Shown here: in pieces, positions 1 through 7,874 of the stretch
Position numbering within the stretch: position 1 is the first letter of the stretch
Layout: each line of letters begins with the position of its first letter
DNA from: an uncultured Dorea sp.
GTDB lineage: Bacteria > Bacillota > Clostridia > Lachnospirales > Lachnospiraceae
Length of the DNA stretch: 52,557 nt
Assembly (NCBI GenBank): GCA_949916155.1
Contig: CATLEM010000002.1
Coordinates: forward strand, 1-52,557
Reading direction: 5' to 3'
The notes under the pieces: generated by a model
What the model saw: only the letters and a program-made list of their open reading frames with translations
Told to the model about the DNA's origin: nothing
Databases searched by the model: none
Program-made: the position numbers and the translations under genes

Positions 1-726
1 ATCATGCTTGAAAGAGCGGAGAGAGGAGTACATCTGTTCAATCTGTGTGGTGTACATCTGTAATTTTTGATAAGAATCCTCACGCAGTTCGATTTGAGCT
101 TTATCGATATAAGCTTGTATCATATTTACGATCAAATAGGTGCTGAAAATAAAATAACAACTGAATAAAATACAATTGAAGACCAGGATTTTTGCTGTAT
201 ATCCGATGTATTCCCCGATGACGATATTAAAAAGAAAAATCATCAGACAGGAAAATAAATTTGTGAGGATCATTATCATCAGTTTTGGCGGAAAATTCAA
301 CTTTGCCTTTTTAAATAATCTTTTGAGTGCATATGTGATGGGCGGACACAGTACGTTTGTCAGAATGAGGAATACAACAAGGTAAGTAACAAAGTGCTGT
401 TCAATCCAATCAATAGATATGCCAAATAATTGTATGATTACCGACAAAAGGTTATCCAGAACGACACAAAACAGATAGGATGCAACGACGGTACATATAC
501 TTAACAGCCGTTCAGAATGGATCAGCGATATATAGGCGCAGATAGTAAGAAGCAATAATATAGCGCCAATGTTCCCCAGCAGGTATCTGATCAGCAATAT
601 ATTAAAGAAGATTAAAAGAAACAATATTGCTTTTTGAGAATACCTGAGTTTAAAGGGAAGAAAATAAAGGATTGGTATTATATAGAGAAAAACACTTAGC
701 AGGTTGGATAAAAGCTCCATGACCAT
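1..726 (-). CDS. AgrC-like sensor histidine kinase, N-terminal membrane part (cut by window edge)
   Basis: The reverse strand is open from position 726 to the window edge (242 codons). It encodes a very hydrophobic protein with about six membrane segments, followed by a linker and the residues LRSFKHD at the very edge. That ending matches the phospho-acceptor H-box (R-x-x-x-H-D) of the AgrC/GHKL class of peptide-sensing kinases, so the ATPase domain should lie outside the window. An ATG at 724-726 has an AAAGGCGG ribosome site 8 bases upstream; a second ATG at 718-720 is possible. It is divergent from an ABC exporter, an arrangement common for peptide-sensing or bacteriocin-immunity loci. The family call is inferred from topology and the H-box only. 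Confidence 0.7.
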   Translation of the reverse strand, partial: MVMELLSNLLSVFLYIIPILYFLPFKLRYSQKAILFLLIFFNILLIRYLLGNIGAILLLLTICAYISLIHSERLLSICTVVASYLFCVVLDNLLSVIIQLFGISIDWIEQHFVTYLVVFLILTNVLCPPITYALKRLFKKAKLNFPPKLMIMILTNLFSCLMIFLFNIVIGEYIGYTAKILVFNCILFSCYFIFSTYLIVNMIQAYIDKAQIELREDSYQKLQMYTTQIEQMYSSLRSFKHD

Positions 727-782
727 TAGACGGACCGCCTTTCTGTTTATTCCTCAATATTATACAAGATAGAAATGTCAAA

Positions 783-812
783 TTCAACGTTTATTCAGTA
801 ATAAGCGTTGAA
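783..812. promoter_or_regulatory. 13-bp inverted repeat between the kinase and ABC exporter
   Basis: Arms 783-795 and 800-812 are inverted copies with one mismatch (TTCAACGTTTATT against AATAAGCGTTGAA) and a 4-base loop. The repeat lies in the divergent intergenic region, about 50 bases upstream of the exporter's likely -35 box. It could be a regulator operator or a transcribed hairpin. No T-run follows, so a terminator is unlikely. Confidence 0.4.
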
Positions 813-864
813 CAGTAAGCGCGGTCATACGAAAATTCGTTGTAGGATATGTTTTATTCGTTTT

Positions 865-894
865 TTTAGAAAACGCTGGAATCAGTATTATAAT
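865..894 (+). promoter_or_regulatory. Possible promoter of the ABC exporter operon
   Basis: A perfect TATAAT at 889-894 is preceded by TTTAGA at 865-870 with an 18-base spacer. The -35 is weak (4 of 6), which would suit an activated promoter. Confidence 0.45.
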
Positions 895-947
895 ATTGTG
901 TAGAAAATTATTTCTAAACCAAATGATTATTTTGAGGAGTCGGTAGT

Positions 948-1814
948 ATGGAACTGGAAGTAAAGCATATATCAAAAAGATATAAAGATATTCGGGCGCT
1001 GCATAACATAGACCTTGTTTTCACACCGGGCGTATGGGGGCTGCTCGGCGCAAACGGCGCAGGGAAATCAACATTGATGGAGATTCTTATAGGGAATAAA
1101 ACTCCTGCAAGCGGCGCAATATTTTTGGACGGAAGGCCGGTAAAAAAGTTCAATGAGGAATACAGGGCAAGCATTGGATATCTGCCGCAAAATTTCAGCA
1201 GCGGGGCGAAGATAACGGTTAAGGATTACCTGGAGTATATCGCAGCGCTAAAAGGGATTTCCAGATCACAAACGAAAAAGCGGATCAGATATGTAATGGA
1301 ATTGCTGGAACTTAAGAAGTATAGCCATAAATATGTCGATAAATTGTCCGGCGGAACAAGACAAAGAGTCGGAGTTGCACAGGCGCTACTGAACGATCCC
1401 CCAATTTTAGTTTTAGATGAGCCGACATCGGGGCTCGATCCTAAAGAACGTATTCGTTTGAGAAGCATTATTTCTAAAATGGGGAAAGAGAAAATAGTCA
1501 TTTTATCAACTCATATTGTGTCAGATATTGAGTCAATTGCAAATAAAAATATTATTTTAAAAAGAGGGCGGCTGCTTGATGTTGGGTCAACGGAAGATCT
1601 GTTAAATACAATATCCGGGAAGGTCTGGGAAATTACCATACCGATAGAACAGACAGAAGCCTTTGAAAAAACCCATACAGTGATAAATATCAGAACAATG
1701 GAACGCAACGCTGCCGTGATAAGATTTATTTCTGAAGGACCTGATGTTGCAGACGCAAGAATACAGAAACCGAAATTAGAAGATTATTATTTGTGGATAT
1801 TAAAACAAAATTAG
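948..1814 (+). CDS. ABC transporter ATP-binding protein
   Basis: This 288-residue protein has a complete ABC nucleotide-binding domain: Walker A GANGAGKST at residues 34-42, signature LSGG at 133-136, Walker B ILVLDE at 153-158 and the switch histidine in STHI near 189. About 75 residues after the ABC core resemble the accessory C-terminus of DrrA/bacitracin-type exporters. The ribosome site GAGGAG precedes the ATG at suitable spacing. The membrane partner starts 12 bases downstream. It probably energises export of a peptide, antibiotic or lipid; the substrate cannot be read from the sequence. The divergent AgrC-like kinase suggests peptide-responsive expression, which is inference. Confidence 0.9.
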   Translation: MELEVKHISKRYKDIRALHNIDLVFTPGVWGLLGANGAGKSTLMEILIGNKTPASGAIFLDGRPVKKFNEEYRASIGYLPQNFSSGAKITVKDYLEYIAALKGISRSQTKKRIRYVMELLELKKYSHKYVDKLSGGTRQRVGVAQALLNDPPILVLDEPTSGLDPKERIRLRSIISKMGKEKIVILSTHIVSDIESIANKNIILKRGRLLDVGSTEDLLNTISGKVWEITIPIEQTEAFEKTHTVINIRTMERNAAVIRFISEGPDVADARIQKPKLEDYYLWILKQN

Positions 1815-1825
1815 GGTGGAGAGAG

Positions 1826-3094
1826 ATGTTAAGGATTATTGGATTAGAATTAAAGCTGCAATTAAAAGCGAAGAAAACAATTGGCATTTTTTTGGCGGGT
1901 ATCATCATGAGTGTTTTGATCGCTGTTTTATCGATAAATACGGCTACATCCAGAAATATCATTTTGAATGAAGAAGATCAAGTGGCCTATTCCAGCGGTA
2001 AAATGTCGGTTGATTATTTAAAAAAGACACAGAAAGAATATGAAGGGTTTTTGACAGAAGAGAAATGTATGGAAATAGTGGAAAAGTATCAGGATATTTT
2101 GAACAAATACGGCGGAAGAGAAGAAAATATTCCGCATGATATTTATGCGGAAGAGATTACGCCTATGAATGATATTTTGAATGTAATATCATATTCTTTT
2201 ACAACTTCATACGATGGGGAATTGGATGCAAATGGTACATTTCCAAAAGACTTCCGGGCAGTAGAAGCGAAAGCGGTATATCAAAAGCGTTTGGAGGCAC
2301 TGAAAAAGATTTGGGAAACCAGGTATGTGGGAAGAGAGCAGATTCCTGAAAAACTGGCGAGGCGGGAGGAAAATATCAGATATCCGTTGTATTTTGAAAA
2401 TTATTCCGGGTGGGACAGCCTGCAATCGAATCTTGCTCTTATCCTGATTCCGATCATTGTGCTGTTGGCATGCTTGCTTGTGGCACCAGTATTTTCAAAA
2501 CATTATGAAGATGATTCGGATAGGGTGTTTAGAGCTACCCGGTTCGGACGCCATAGGCTGGCTATAGCAAGAATAATGTCAGGGATGATATTAACGACGT
2601 TACTTTATATTCTCACCATGGGAGTATGTATTACCATCTGTTCGTTTGTTTTTAACCGGAGCGGATTGAGGACATCGATTCAGTTTATCGATTTATTTGC
2701 TTCTTCGGGCTTGAACATTGGTCAACTGGTATTGACCACTATTTTCGGAGGATTGCTGGCAACTATCACAATGGTTATGTTTACAATATGTTTATCAGCG
2801 GCGATGAGATCTTCAATAATTGTACTGGCAATTGCTTCTTTTGTGATAGTAGTCAATATGATTTTAAATATCTTTATATCAGGAAATATCAATGATAATA
2901 TGTTATATTTTGTTATTAACACATTTTCACCATATTCGGCAGCCAGCTTATCAAGTTCGATGGTGTCTAATGCTTATGCATATGTTGGGAATATTATCGT
3001 CTGGTTACCGGCTGCATCAATATTTTTTACAATCGTAATTATAATGACTGGTTTTGGATTGTGTTTGAAAAGATATGATAACTATCAAAATTAG
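1826..3094 (+). CDS. ABC-2 type transporter permease
   Basis: This protein of about 422 residues has one N-terminal membrane helix after a basic start (MLRIIGLELKLQLKAKK), a soluble extracellular loop of about 170 residues rich in Glu and Tyr, then five or six C-terminal helices. This is the layout of ABC-2 permeases with a large first extracytoplasmic loop. The ATG at 1826 is preferred over an upstream in-frame ATG at 1793 because GGTGGAGAGAG lies directly before it and the upstream start would overlap the ATPase gene. It forms a two-gene operon with the ATPase. Its last bases overlap the tail of the broken HTH gene on the other strand. Confidence 0.8.
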   Translation: MLRIIGLELKLQLKAKKTIGIFLAGIIMSVLIAVLSINTATSRNIILNEEDQVAYSSGKMSVDYLKKTQKEYEGFLTEEKCMEIVEKYQDILNKYGGREENIPHDIYAEEITPMNDILNVISYSFTTSYDGELDANGTFPKDFRAVEAKAVYQKRLEALKKIWETRYVGREQIPEKLARREENIRYPLYFENYSGWDSLQSNLALILIPIIVLLACLLVAPVFSKHYEDDSDRVFRATRFGRHRLAIARIMSGMILTTLLYILTMGVCITICSFVFNRSGLRTSIQFIDLFASSGLNIGQLVLTTIFGGLLATITMVMFTICLSAAMRSSIIVLAIASFVIVVNMILNIFISGNINDNMLYFVINTFSPYSAASLSSSMVSNAYAYVGNIIVWLPAASIFFTIVIIMTGFGLCLKRYDNYQN

Positions 3095-3330
3095 TGATTT
3101 TCCTTTTCTGGAGAATTTTTCGAATAGAACAGTATATTTGCAGAAATACTTAACCGTTCAATAATTAAAGATAAGGTTTCATAAGTAGTGTTTTTTCTAC
3201 CCATTTCAATATCTTGAATGGTTTTTACTGCTAGACCTGTTTAATCCGCCAGTTCCTGCTGAGTAAGACCACAGTCTTTACGTGTGTTGCGTATGCAGTT
3301 ATCTAAATAAATTAATTTGGTATCCGGCAT
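3091..3330 (-). pseudogene. XRE/Cro-type HTH regulator, broken by an in-frame stop
   Basis: Reading the minus strand from the ATG at 3328-3330 (preceded by GAGGTGA) gives a compact HTH of 79 residues: CIRNTRKDCGLTQQELAD, then TAA at codon 30 (3241-3243), then TGLAVKTIQDIEMGRKNTTY and a tail ending at 3091. The frame continues perfectly after the stop and the recognition-helix region is conserved, so a single base substitution best explains the break. The intact form would be a small Cro/C1 repressor. It is convergent with and touches the ABC permease gene. A sequencing error is the alternative. Confidence 0.75.
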
Positions 3331-3822
3331 ATTAGCTCACCTCAAATATATTTTATCGTACCGACAATATATTTTGAATCACATTGTTGCACTGGTCAAA
3401 TAAGTGCTAGTATGCCGATTTTTTAAGATAAAATACATAAGTCCTGAAAGAGGCAATAAAAAACAGCTTTTTGTGACCGGGCTTGTTTTGAATACCATCT
3501 ATGATTTGCTGCAGGAGTTTATATTGATGGTTTTCTTTTTATTATTTTACAAATACAAGGTGATTACTTAAAAAAATTCTATTTTCTTATGGCATTATTA
3601 ATAAAAAAATATATACCTAAATACTCTTTAAAACCGTATAAAGGTACGTGTTGTTTGAGTGACGGTCAAAGGGTCAGGAAGCCGAAAAAGCTCCCTGGCC
3701 TTTTTCTTGCCCGATATTTGCGAATCTTGCCCTCTTTATCCCGAATTCGAGATAAGCAGAGCAAGTATCGTCCAGAGTTCTAGATTCCGCTTGCGTTCCA
3801 TCTTCCATCCCGGACAGATACG
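3331..3822. other. Gene-poor AT-rich gap at left edge of the element remnant
   Basis: About 490 bases without a convincing gene. A reading frame open from a GTG near 3402 to TAA at 3569-3571 encodes a hydrophobic tail (residues such as LLQEFILMVFFLLFYKYK) that could be the end of a lost membrane protein; I do not recognise it. The base composition changes near 3660, where the more GC-rich element remnant begins. Confidence 0.4.
3672..3707 (+). terminator. Possible rho-independent terminator
   Basis: GGTCAGG and AGC on the left pair with GCT and CCTGGCC on the right (one wobble, one mismatch) around a CGAAAAA loop. TTTTTCTT follows immediately. It has no intact gene upstream now, so it may belong to lost element genes. 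Confidence 0.45.
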
Positions 3823-4240
3823 CATTTACCGCTTTATCTCCCCTATCCCCGGTTTCTGCTGAAAATGGACATAACACAGACGGCAAAACTGCTGTATGCA
3901 CTGCTCCTAGACCGCACTACCTTATCACAGAGGAATGGATGGCAGGATGAATACGGCAGGACATATATTATATTCCCGGTGACGGCGATAGCGGATGTGC
4001 TGGATAAAAGCCCGTCAACGGTCAAAGAAGCATTGAACGAATTAGACCGTGCCGGATTTCTGGAACGTAAGCGGCAGGCTGCATAGGTTTATAGAGGAAA
4101 TGAGCCGTTACCTTGCCGCAACCGGGAAGAGTTACCACAACTATGCCGCCGCCATACGGATATGGGCGGACAATGACAGGAAGGGAAACGCCGCACAAGG
4201 TATCCCTGATTACGAATATAAGGAGGGCGAGAGCCTATGA
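3823..4240 (+). pseudogene. RepA-type replication initiator of a conjugative element, internally deleted
   Basis: From about 3823 the frame reads LPYPRFLLKM and then DITQTAKLLYALLLDRTTLS to about 4070. This is the winged-helix N-terminal domain of RepA_N-like initiators found in clostridial conjugative elements. There is no start codon upstream in this frame. The frame then stops at 4086, and a shifted frame (4085-4240) encodes the conserved C-terminus (RYLAATGKSYHNYAAAIRIW, ending CKEGESL-like as YKEGESL). The middle of the protein, normally well over 100 residues, is missing. So the gene has lost its start, its centre and its frame. The family call comes from remembered motifs. Confidence 0.7.
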
Positions 4241-4662
4241 TTTTAGACGATACCAAGGGAACGATGGTTCCGATGGCTGCAGAACAGGAAAACAGCGATT
4301 ACACAGGGGAGGACGGGCTTTTATATTGCGGAACCTGCCATACGCCGAAAGAAGCCTATTTCCCAGAAGGAAAGACGCTTTTCGGACGTGACCGCTCTCC
4401 ATCCGAATGTGGATGGAGAGGGGAACGGAATACGGATTAGAACAGATCTATAACGTGATAGACAGCCGCTACCGAAGCCGCAGGCCACTGATTGTTACAA
4501 CGAACTTGACGCTATCAGAACTGCAGAATCCGGCAGACAGGGCGCATCAGAGAATCTATGACAGGTTCTTGCCATGTGTACGCCATCTGTTGTTCCGGGA
4601 TAAATTTCCGCAAAGAACAGGCACAGAAGAACATGGAATATCTGAGAGAAATGTTGAAATAG
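4237..4662 (+). pseudogene. DnaC-like ATP-binding helicase loader, deleted and frameshifted
   Basis: It begins ATG at 4237, overlapping the RepA remnant's stop as in intact elements. The N-terminal part carries the Cys pair of GLLYCGTCHTPKEAYFPEGK. At about 4395-4420 it jumps to the far C-terminal ATPase region in another frame (ERGTEYGLEQIYNVIDSRYR, then PLIVTTNLTLSELQNPADRA). The end (INFRKEQAQKNMEYLREMLK, stop at 4660-4662) is in yet another frame. The Walker A segment is gone, so the product cannot be a working ATPase. A perfect 10-bp palindrome sits exactly at the deletion join. Confidence 0.7.
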
Positions 4663-4799
4663 TAGACATGTAGATAGGTAATATCAATTTATGCCAAATT
4701 ATATGTTGAAAAATGAATGAAAAGTATTGGACTATTTTAAATGGCATTTTCATAGTTATGGAAAAAGAGGCAAGCTGGTAAGTAGGAGGTGGTTTCGCT

Positions 4800-4979
4800 A
4801 TCGCTAATAAAACAAAGCTTCATTTTCGTTTTCATAATCCAAATTCAGCGGAGGAAACCGCTAATTACATAGCAAAAATATTTATTGAGGTCAATCAGGT
4901 TAAAATTGACCATGTGTTACAAGAAACCGCAGAAAAAATGGAAATACAAAGCGAAGAGAATCGGAGCCTTTTTTGTTGA
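4800..4979 (+). CDS. Small conserved element protein (start codon unclear)
   Basis: An open frame of 59 codons encodes NKTKLHFRFHNPNSAEETAN, then YIAKIFIEVNQVKIDHVLQE and a charged tail. I recognise the LHFRFHNPN style from small uncharacterised proteins next to replication modules of clostridial conjugative elements; no function is known to me. A strong AGGAGGTGG (4784-4792) lies upstream, but the codon at start distance is ATC (4800-4802). Either a rare start is used or the ATG has mutated. The stop codon lies inside a terminator hairpin. Confidence 0.5.
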   Translation: MANKTKLHFRFHNPNSAEETANYIAKIFIEVNQVKIDHVLQETAEKMEIQSEENRSLFC

Positions 4980-4992
4980 AAGGCTCCATTTT
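4963..4992 (+). terminator. Rho-independent terminator
   Basis: GGAGCCTTT (4963-4971) pairs perfectly with AAAGGCTCC (4979-4987), followed by ATTTTAT. It overlaps the end of the small element gene. Confidence 0.65.
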
Positions 4993-5046
4993 ATCATGAA
5001 TATAGAAGTTTAGGGAATAAATATGAGATTTTTCCTCAAATTTATA

Positions 5047-5074
5047 TTGTTAAATTATAAAAAACGTGTATAAT
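5047..5074 (+). promoter_or_regulatory. Promoter of the AAA15-type ATPase gene
   Basis: TTGTTA at 5047-5052 and a perfect TATAAT at 5069-5074 are separated by 16 bases. It lies just after the terminator at 4963-4992, so the ATPase gene has its own transcription start. Confidence 0.6.
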
Positions 5075-5099
5075 AGAATAAAGAATGGAGGTGGCAGCT

Positions 5100-6323
5100 A
5101 TGTTGTGTCAATTTACAGTTAAGAATTATAAAAGTATACGGGACGAGATAACATTTGATATGCAGGCGGCCGCAATTTCAGAGCATGATAATAAAATCAT
5201 TAAAGATATAGACGGCGAATTGTTTTTGCCAATTTCTGTGATTTATGGACCTAATGGGGGAGGAAAATCAAATGTATTAGAAGCATTGCATACATTGGAT
5301 TCCAAAGTATTAAGACCGCTCTGTGCTACTTGCGATAAGGCTGATTGCGATTATAAAGCCCGTAAAATTCCGGTAGAGCCATTTGCATTTTCTGAACAGA
5401 CGAAAGATGAACCCACAGAATTTGAATTATTTTTCAGAACGGCAAAAGCAGAATATCGTTACATTCTTCATGTGAAAGAGGATGAAGTTATCTATGAAAG
5501 TCTTGACCGGGTGAAAATGGAAACCGGAAGGCGTTCGGCGCTTTTCAGAAGAGATACAGAAGGGGCAGAATTAAAAGGGGTCTTTGGGAAGTTAAAGATA
5601 AGCGAGGATCTTTCGGCGACCTTGCCATTGATTTCTTACCTTGGGATTACCTACAAGAAAAACGAGGTTGTAAGTGATGTACTGAACTGGTTTGAGGACG
5701 CTATTGATTTTCTGAATTACGGGAATCCAGATCAAGAACTGAGAACAGCGATAGCGAAATCCGAAGATATAAAACATTTAGTATTAAATATGATTAAAGA
5801 GATGGATTTGGACATCGAAGATTTTAGAATTGAAGAAAAGGATAATGATCGCATCGAGATTTTTACAAAGCATACAGTAGATGGGTATAGTGCTGAAATT
5901 ACATTGTCGGAAGAATCCAGCGGAACAAGAAAACTGTTCGGGTTACTTCCGTTTATTGCGAAAAGCCTGACTTATGGAACTACACTTGTCATAGATGAAT
6001 TGGACGCAAAGATCCATCCAGTGTTACTGCAATATGTGATTAAACTGTTTACAGATATGAGTATAAACAAGAGGGGCGGGCAACTAATTTTCACCTCACA
6101 TGATTTGTCTACTATGAACAACGAAGTGTTCAGGAGAGATGAAATCTGGTTTGTAGCAAAGGGAAGGTGGCAAAACTCAGGATTATATTCTCTGGTTGAG
6201 TTTAAGAATGGTAAGGGAGAATCTGTTCGCAAGGATGCGAAATATGATAAGCAGTATTTGGAAGGTAAATATGGTGCAGATCCTTATCTGAAGAAAATCA
6301 TAGATTGGAGTGCTATTCGATAA
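5100..6323 (+). CDS. AAA15 / OLD-like ABC-class ATPase
   Basis: The 407-residue protein starts at the ATG at 5100, placed 5 bases after GGAGGTGG; the ATG at 5085 has no ribosome site. It begins with the typical LCQFTVKNYKSIRDE. Walker A GPNGGGKS is at residues 50-57, an ABC-like signature EESSGTRK near 271-278, Walker B TLVIDELDAKIHP at 295-307 and a switch TSHD at 332-335. This is the AAA15 (COG1106) group, related to RloA and Abi ATPases. An unusual Cys cluster C-x2-C-x3-C (76-83) follows Walker A. It sits between element debris and an AlbA_2-type gene 57 bases downstream, probably co-transcribed. A role in phage or plasmid defence is inference. Confidence 0.85.
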   Translation: MLCQFTVKNYKSIRDEITFDMQAAAISEHDNKIIKDIDGELFLPISVIYGPNGGGKSNVLEALHTLDSKVLRPLCATCDKADCDYKARKIPVEPFAFSEQTKDEPTEFELFFRTAKAEYRYILHVKEDEVIYESLDRVKMETGRRSALFRRDTEGAELKGVFGKLKISEDLSATLPLISYLGITYKKNEVVSDVLNWFEDAIDFLNYGNPDQELRTAIAKSEDIKHLVLNMIKEMDLDIEDFRIEEKDNDRIEIFTKHTVDGYSAEITLSEESSGTRKLFGLLPFIAKSLTYGTTLVIDELDAKIHPVLLQYVIKLFTDMSINKRGGQLIFTSHDLSTMNNEVFRRDEIWFVAKGRWQNSGLYSLVEFKNGKGESVRKDAKYDKQYLEGKYGADPYLKKIIDWSAIR

Positions 6324-6380
6324 AATTAGTCATAGATAGTTATAGATTAGACATAGAATTAGTTATAAGGATGAAAGTAG

Positions 6381-7751
6381 GTGGTTAATTTGAATTTAGG
6401 AATAGAGAATGAAACATTAGAATTTAAGAAAACAACAGGCGAATTGAAGGAGGCAATGTATTCAATTTGTGCCATATTGAATAAACATCAGCACGGAGAA
6501 TTGTATTTTGGGGTAAAGCCGGATGGTACGCCTATTGGACAAGTTGTAACAGAAGAATCGTTAAGAGAAGTCAGTCAGAAAATCAAAAATTTTATTGAAC
6601 CGAAGGTATATCCAGAAATCCGTAAAGTTGTGCTGGATGGGCGTGATTGTATATATGTAAAATTTGAAGGGAACCAGGTTCCATATTTTGCTTATGGGGT
6701 GGCCAGGATCAGGGTGGCTGATGAAGATTTGGTTATGTCCCCGGAGGAGATCACTAATTTACTTTTACAGAGCGGGAGAGAAGGAAATCGTTGGGAAAAT
6801 CTTGTCTCAAATAAAAATGTTAAAGATGTAGATGAAGATTTACTTAAAAAGTATATAGCGCAGGCAAATGCTGCCGGCCGAATTGTGATATCATATACAG
6901 ATAAGGAAACAGTCTTGAATCAATTGGAGTTAACAGAAGGAGAAAGGCTGTTAAATGCCGGCAAAGCGCTATTTGGCGATGATATTATTCAGGATGTTCA
7001 GATGGCGATTTTTGCAACTGATGAGCGTTTGACTTTTAATGATATCCAGCGTCATCATGGTCCAGTTTTAAAACTTGTAGATATTGCAGAAAGTTATATC
7101 AAGAGCAATATTCACTGGAAAGTGGAGTTTAGTGGAACATTACAAAGAACGGAAATACCGGAAATACCAATAGACGCTATACGAGAGGCTTTATTGAATT
7201 CTTTTTGTCATAAAGATTACTCTTCAGGACAAAGCAATGAGATTTCAATTTATAAAAATCGTGTAGAGATATATAATCCAGGTACATTTCCAGAAGGCTA
7301 CGAACCACAGGATTTTATTGATAAGGCAGAAAGACCTGTCCGCAGAAACCCTAAGATTGCCAGAATTTTGTATTATTCAAAAGATATTGAAAGCTTTGGA
7401 ACAGGTTTAAAACGTATTGCGGATGCTTGTGAAACAGCAGGAGTACGGTATGGATTCCAAAAAAAGAAATCAGGGTTTGTAGTCTGTTTTTATCGGTCAG
7501 AAGAACAGGTGAAAGCCGATAAAAAGCCGATAAAAGCCGATAAAAAGCCAATAAAAAATGAACGGAAAAATATCATAGTACAATATATAAAAGAGAATGG
7601 ATTTATCACTAATAAAGAAGCAAGAAATCTATTGGGCCTGGCAGATTCTACTACAAAAAGAATATTGAAAGAAATGGTTGAAGAGTCTACTTTAAAAATA
7701 GAGGGTGAAAGAAAAGCAAGAAAATATTTGCTTTCTGGGGGAAAGAATTGA
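6381..7751 (+). CDS. AlbA_2/Schlafen-type protein with RecG-like C-terminal domain and HTH
   Basis: Length 456 from GTG at 6381; TTG at 6390 has better spacing to AGGTGG and may be the true start. Residues ~5-130 form an AlbA_2 (divergent Schlafen) nucleic-acid-binding domain (ETLEFKKTTGELKEAMYSIC, then ELYFGVKPDG). Residues ~265-372 match the HATPase_c_4 region annotated as RecG-like (REALLNSFCHKDYS, GTGLKRI). A Lys-rich linker contains two copies of KADKKPI (378-392), followed by a winged-helix end (~395-450). Such proteins are usually transcription regulators or defence-associated; no helicase motor is present. It probably forms an operon with the upstream ATPase and is closed by a strong terminator. 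Confidence 0.8.
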   Translation: MVNLNLGIENETLEFKKTTGELKEAMYSICAILNKHQHGELYFGVKPDGTPIGQVVTEESLREVSQKIKNFIEPKVYPEIRKVVLDGRDCIYVKFEGNQVPYFAYGVARIRVADEDLVMSPEEITNLLLQSGREGNRWENLVSNKNVKDVDEDLLKKYIAQANAAGRIVISYTDKETVLNQLELTEGERLLNAGKALFGDDIIQDVQMAIFATDERLTFNDIQRHHGPVLKLVDIAESYIKSNIHWKVEFSGTLQRTEIPEIPIDAIREALLNSFCHKDYSSGQSNEISIYKNRVEIYNPGTFPEGYEPQDFIDKAERPVRRNPKIARILYYSKDIESFGTGLKRIADACETAGVRYGFQKKKSGFVVCFYRSEEQVKADKKPIKADKKPIKNERKNIIVQYIKENGFITNKEARNLLGLADSTTKRILKEMVEESTLKIEGERKARKYLLSGGKN

Positions 7752-7757
7752 TTTATT

Positions 7758-7802
7758 AGCAGAGGATTATTGAAAGTTGTTTGATAATCCTCTGCTTTTT
7801 AT
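7758..7802 (+). terminator. Strong rho-independent terminator
   Basis: AGCAGAGGATTAT (7758-7770) pairs perfectly with ATAATCCTCTGCT (7784-7796), followed by a T-run. It ends the ATPase/AlbA_2 unit and insulates the recombinase gene. Confidence 0.9.
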
Positions 7803-7874
7803 TTACAATGAACATTTTACAAGATAAAATAAAGTTGTAACAGAGTTATACAAATATGACAGAGAGGTTTTCCT

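Noticed and set aside
784-842. CGTT-type repeats as a LytTR (AgrA-like) binding site
   Set aside because: Spacings between the motifs (18 and 32 bases) do not match the usual pair of 9-bp sites about 21 bases apart.
3402-3571. Short hydrophobic reading frame opening at a GTG
   Set aside because: No clear ribosome site, no recognised family, and it lies in a decayed region; mentioned only as possible debris.
7501-7552. Repeat of the KADKKPI coding unit as a CRISPR or transposon feature
   Set aside because: Only two in-frame coding copies; it is a lysine-rich linker within the AlbA_2-type protein.
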